Shown: in pieces, positions 5,855-6,219 of the stretch
How the letters are laid out: each line of letters begins with the position of its first letter
Position numbering within the stretch: the stretch's first letter is position 1
Assembly: GCA_007571275.1 (NCBI GenBank)
Contig: RKRS01000124.1
Location: 1 to 6,219 of the forward strand
Length of the DNA: 6,219 nt
Source: Dehalococcoidia bacterium
GTDB taxonomy: Bacteria > Chloroflexota > Dehalococcoidia > Bin125
Direction: 5' to 3'
Made by a program: the position numbers and the translations under genes
Notes under the pieces: model-generated
Told to the model about the DNA's origin: nothing
The model's database searches: none
What the model saw: only the letters and a program-made list of their open reading frames with translations

Positions 5855-5858
5855 CTCC
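5855..5858 (-). promoter_or_regulatory. Ribosome binding site deciding the TTG start of gyrA
   Basis: GGAG on the minus strand, 7 nt before the TTG at 5845-5847. It is the only purine-rich site correctly spaced to any in-frame start between the upstream TGA and the conserved GyrA N-terminus, and so supports the non-ATG start. Confidence 0.65.
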
Positions 5859-5882
5859 AGCAGTGATCTTCTACGCTTCATA

Positions 5883-6219
5883 CTAACAGAATTCGTTCAT
5901 ATGCTCTTGCCCGATCGCATGATGGCCAGGCGAGCGGTGGATGCGTCGCCACTCGCTCGGAATCGGGTTCGGGCGGGCCGGTAGCACCCCGGCATCCACA
6001 GACCAACGCCTGCGGAACACGTCCATCCAGACAGTGGATCCGTTGTCTTCGAGGACGGAGTCGAACCACCATGCATAGATCCGAGGCGGACGTCGCAGGT
6101 GGGCCTGAATGGTTGCTTTAGCCGCCAGCGATTCGCCGCCGACCAGCGCGTAGCGGGAACCCTCAGTCGCGGAAATGATGTTGAGCTGCTCCAGCGTGAG
6201 CCACTGGAGCCAAGTGAGA
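5883..6219 (-). CDS. 3' end of an unidentified protein-coding gene, open at the right window edge
   Basis: The frame whose first whole codon ends at 6218 reads 111 codons without interruption to a TAG at 5883-5885; the start lies outside the window. About three quarters of its codons end in G or C, typical of a real gene in this GC range. The translated C-terminus is Trp- and Arg-rich: LTWLQWLTLEQ at the edge, RYALVGGES, a PPRIYAWWFDSV segment, VWMDVFRRRW, then a Pro/Arg/His-rich tail ending HMNEFC. I see no known motif, transmembrane segment or zinc site, and I do not recognise the family. The stop is 35 bp before the gyrA start on the same strand, so the two may be co-transcribed, with gyrA's ribosome site in the gap. 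Coding status is fairly likely; function is unknown. Confidence 0.65.
   Translation of the reverse strand, partial: LTWLQWLTLEQLNIISATEGSRYALVGGESLAAKATIQAHLRRPPRIYAWWFDSVLEDNGSTVWMDVFRRRWSVDAGVLPARPNPIPSEWRRIHRSPGHHAIGQEHMNEFC

Noticed and set aside
5878..6072. Short minus-strand open frame of 64 codons next to gyrA
   Set aside because: It overlaps, in another frame, the longer open frame that reaches the window edge and has better third-position GC; the 64-residue product is Arg/Pro-rich with no motif.

Overview
This window looks like bacterial chromosome from a moderately GC-rich organism with dense, mostly minus-strand genes. The gyrA protein sequence, the lack of an acidic GyrA tail, the flavin-monooxygenase content and a leaderless-type promoter would fit a Chloroflexota-like lineage (for example Thermomicrobia or SAR202-like). 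That placement is an inference from general resemblance, not a demonstrated assignment.

Layout. Positions 1-71 are a perfect 34-bp-arm inverted repeat that begins exactly at the window edge. Positions 93-2032 (minus strand) hold a two-gene operon: a luciferase-like flavin monooxygenase followed 50 bp later by an acetoacetate-decarboxylase-fold protein that has lost both active-site lysines. The divergent intergenic region 2033-2211 holds a minus-strand promoter with a perfect TTGACA and an overlapping inverted repeat, one copy of a G/C-rich two-hairpin repeat, and a plus-strand TATAAT placed so that transcription would start at the ATG of the next gene. Positions 2212-3168 (plus) encode a stand-alone nuclease-like protein. 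It has the N-terminal PD-(D/E)XK domain of type I restriction HsdR but no helicase, plus a C-terminal domain I cannot name. The convergent gap 3169-3378 holds three hairpin elements; the outer two are inverted copies of the same repeat family. Positions 3379-5847 (minus) encode full-length DNA gyrase subunit A, read from a TTG start, with a non-canonical quinolone-pocket sequence. Positions 5883-6219 (minus) are the 3' end of an unidentified gene running off the window.

How the genes work together. The monooxygenase and ADC-like protein are probably co-transcribed and may act on the same unknown substrate. The nuclease is a separately promoted unit bounded by repeat elements, and its 3' part is AT-richer, suggesting an accessory insertion between housekeeping-type neighbours. 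gyrA may be transcribed together with the partial gene upstream of it. The most unusual items are the helicase-less HsdR_N nuclease, the covarying hairpin repeat family (also echoed in the core of the terminal palindrome), the lysine-less ADC homologue and the altered GyrA pocket. No complete new multi-gene defence or metabolic system is demonstrable from this window alone.
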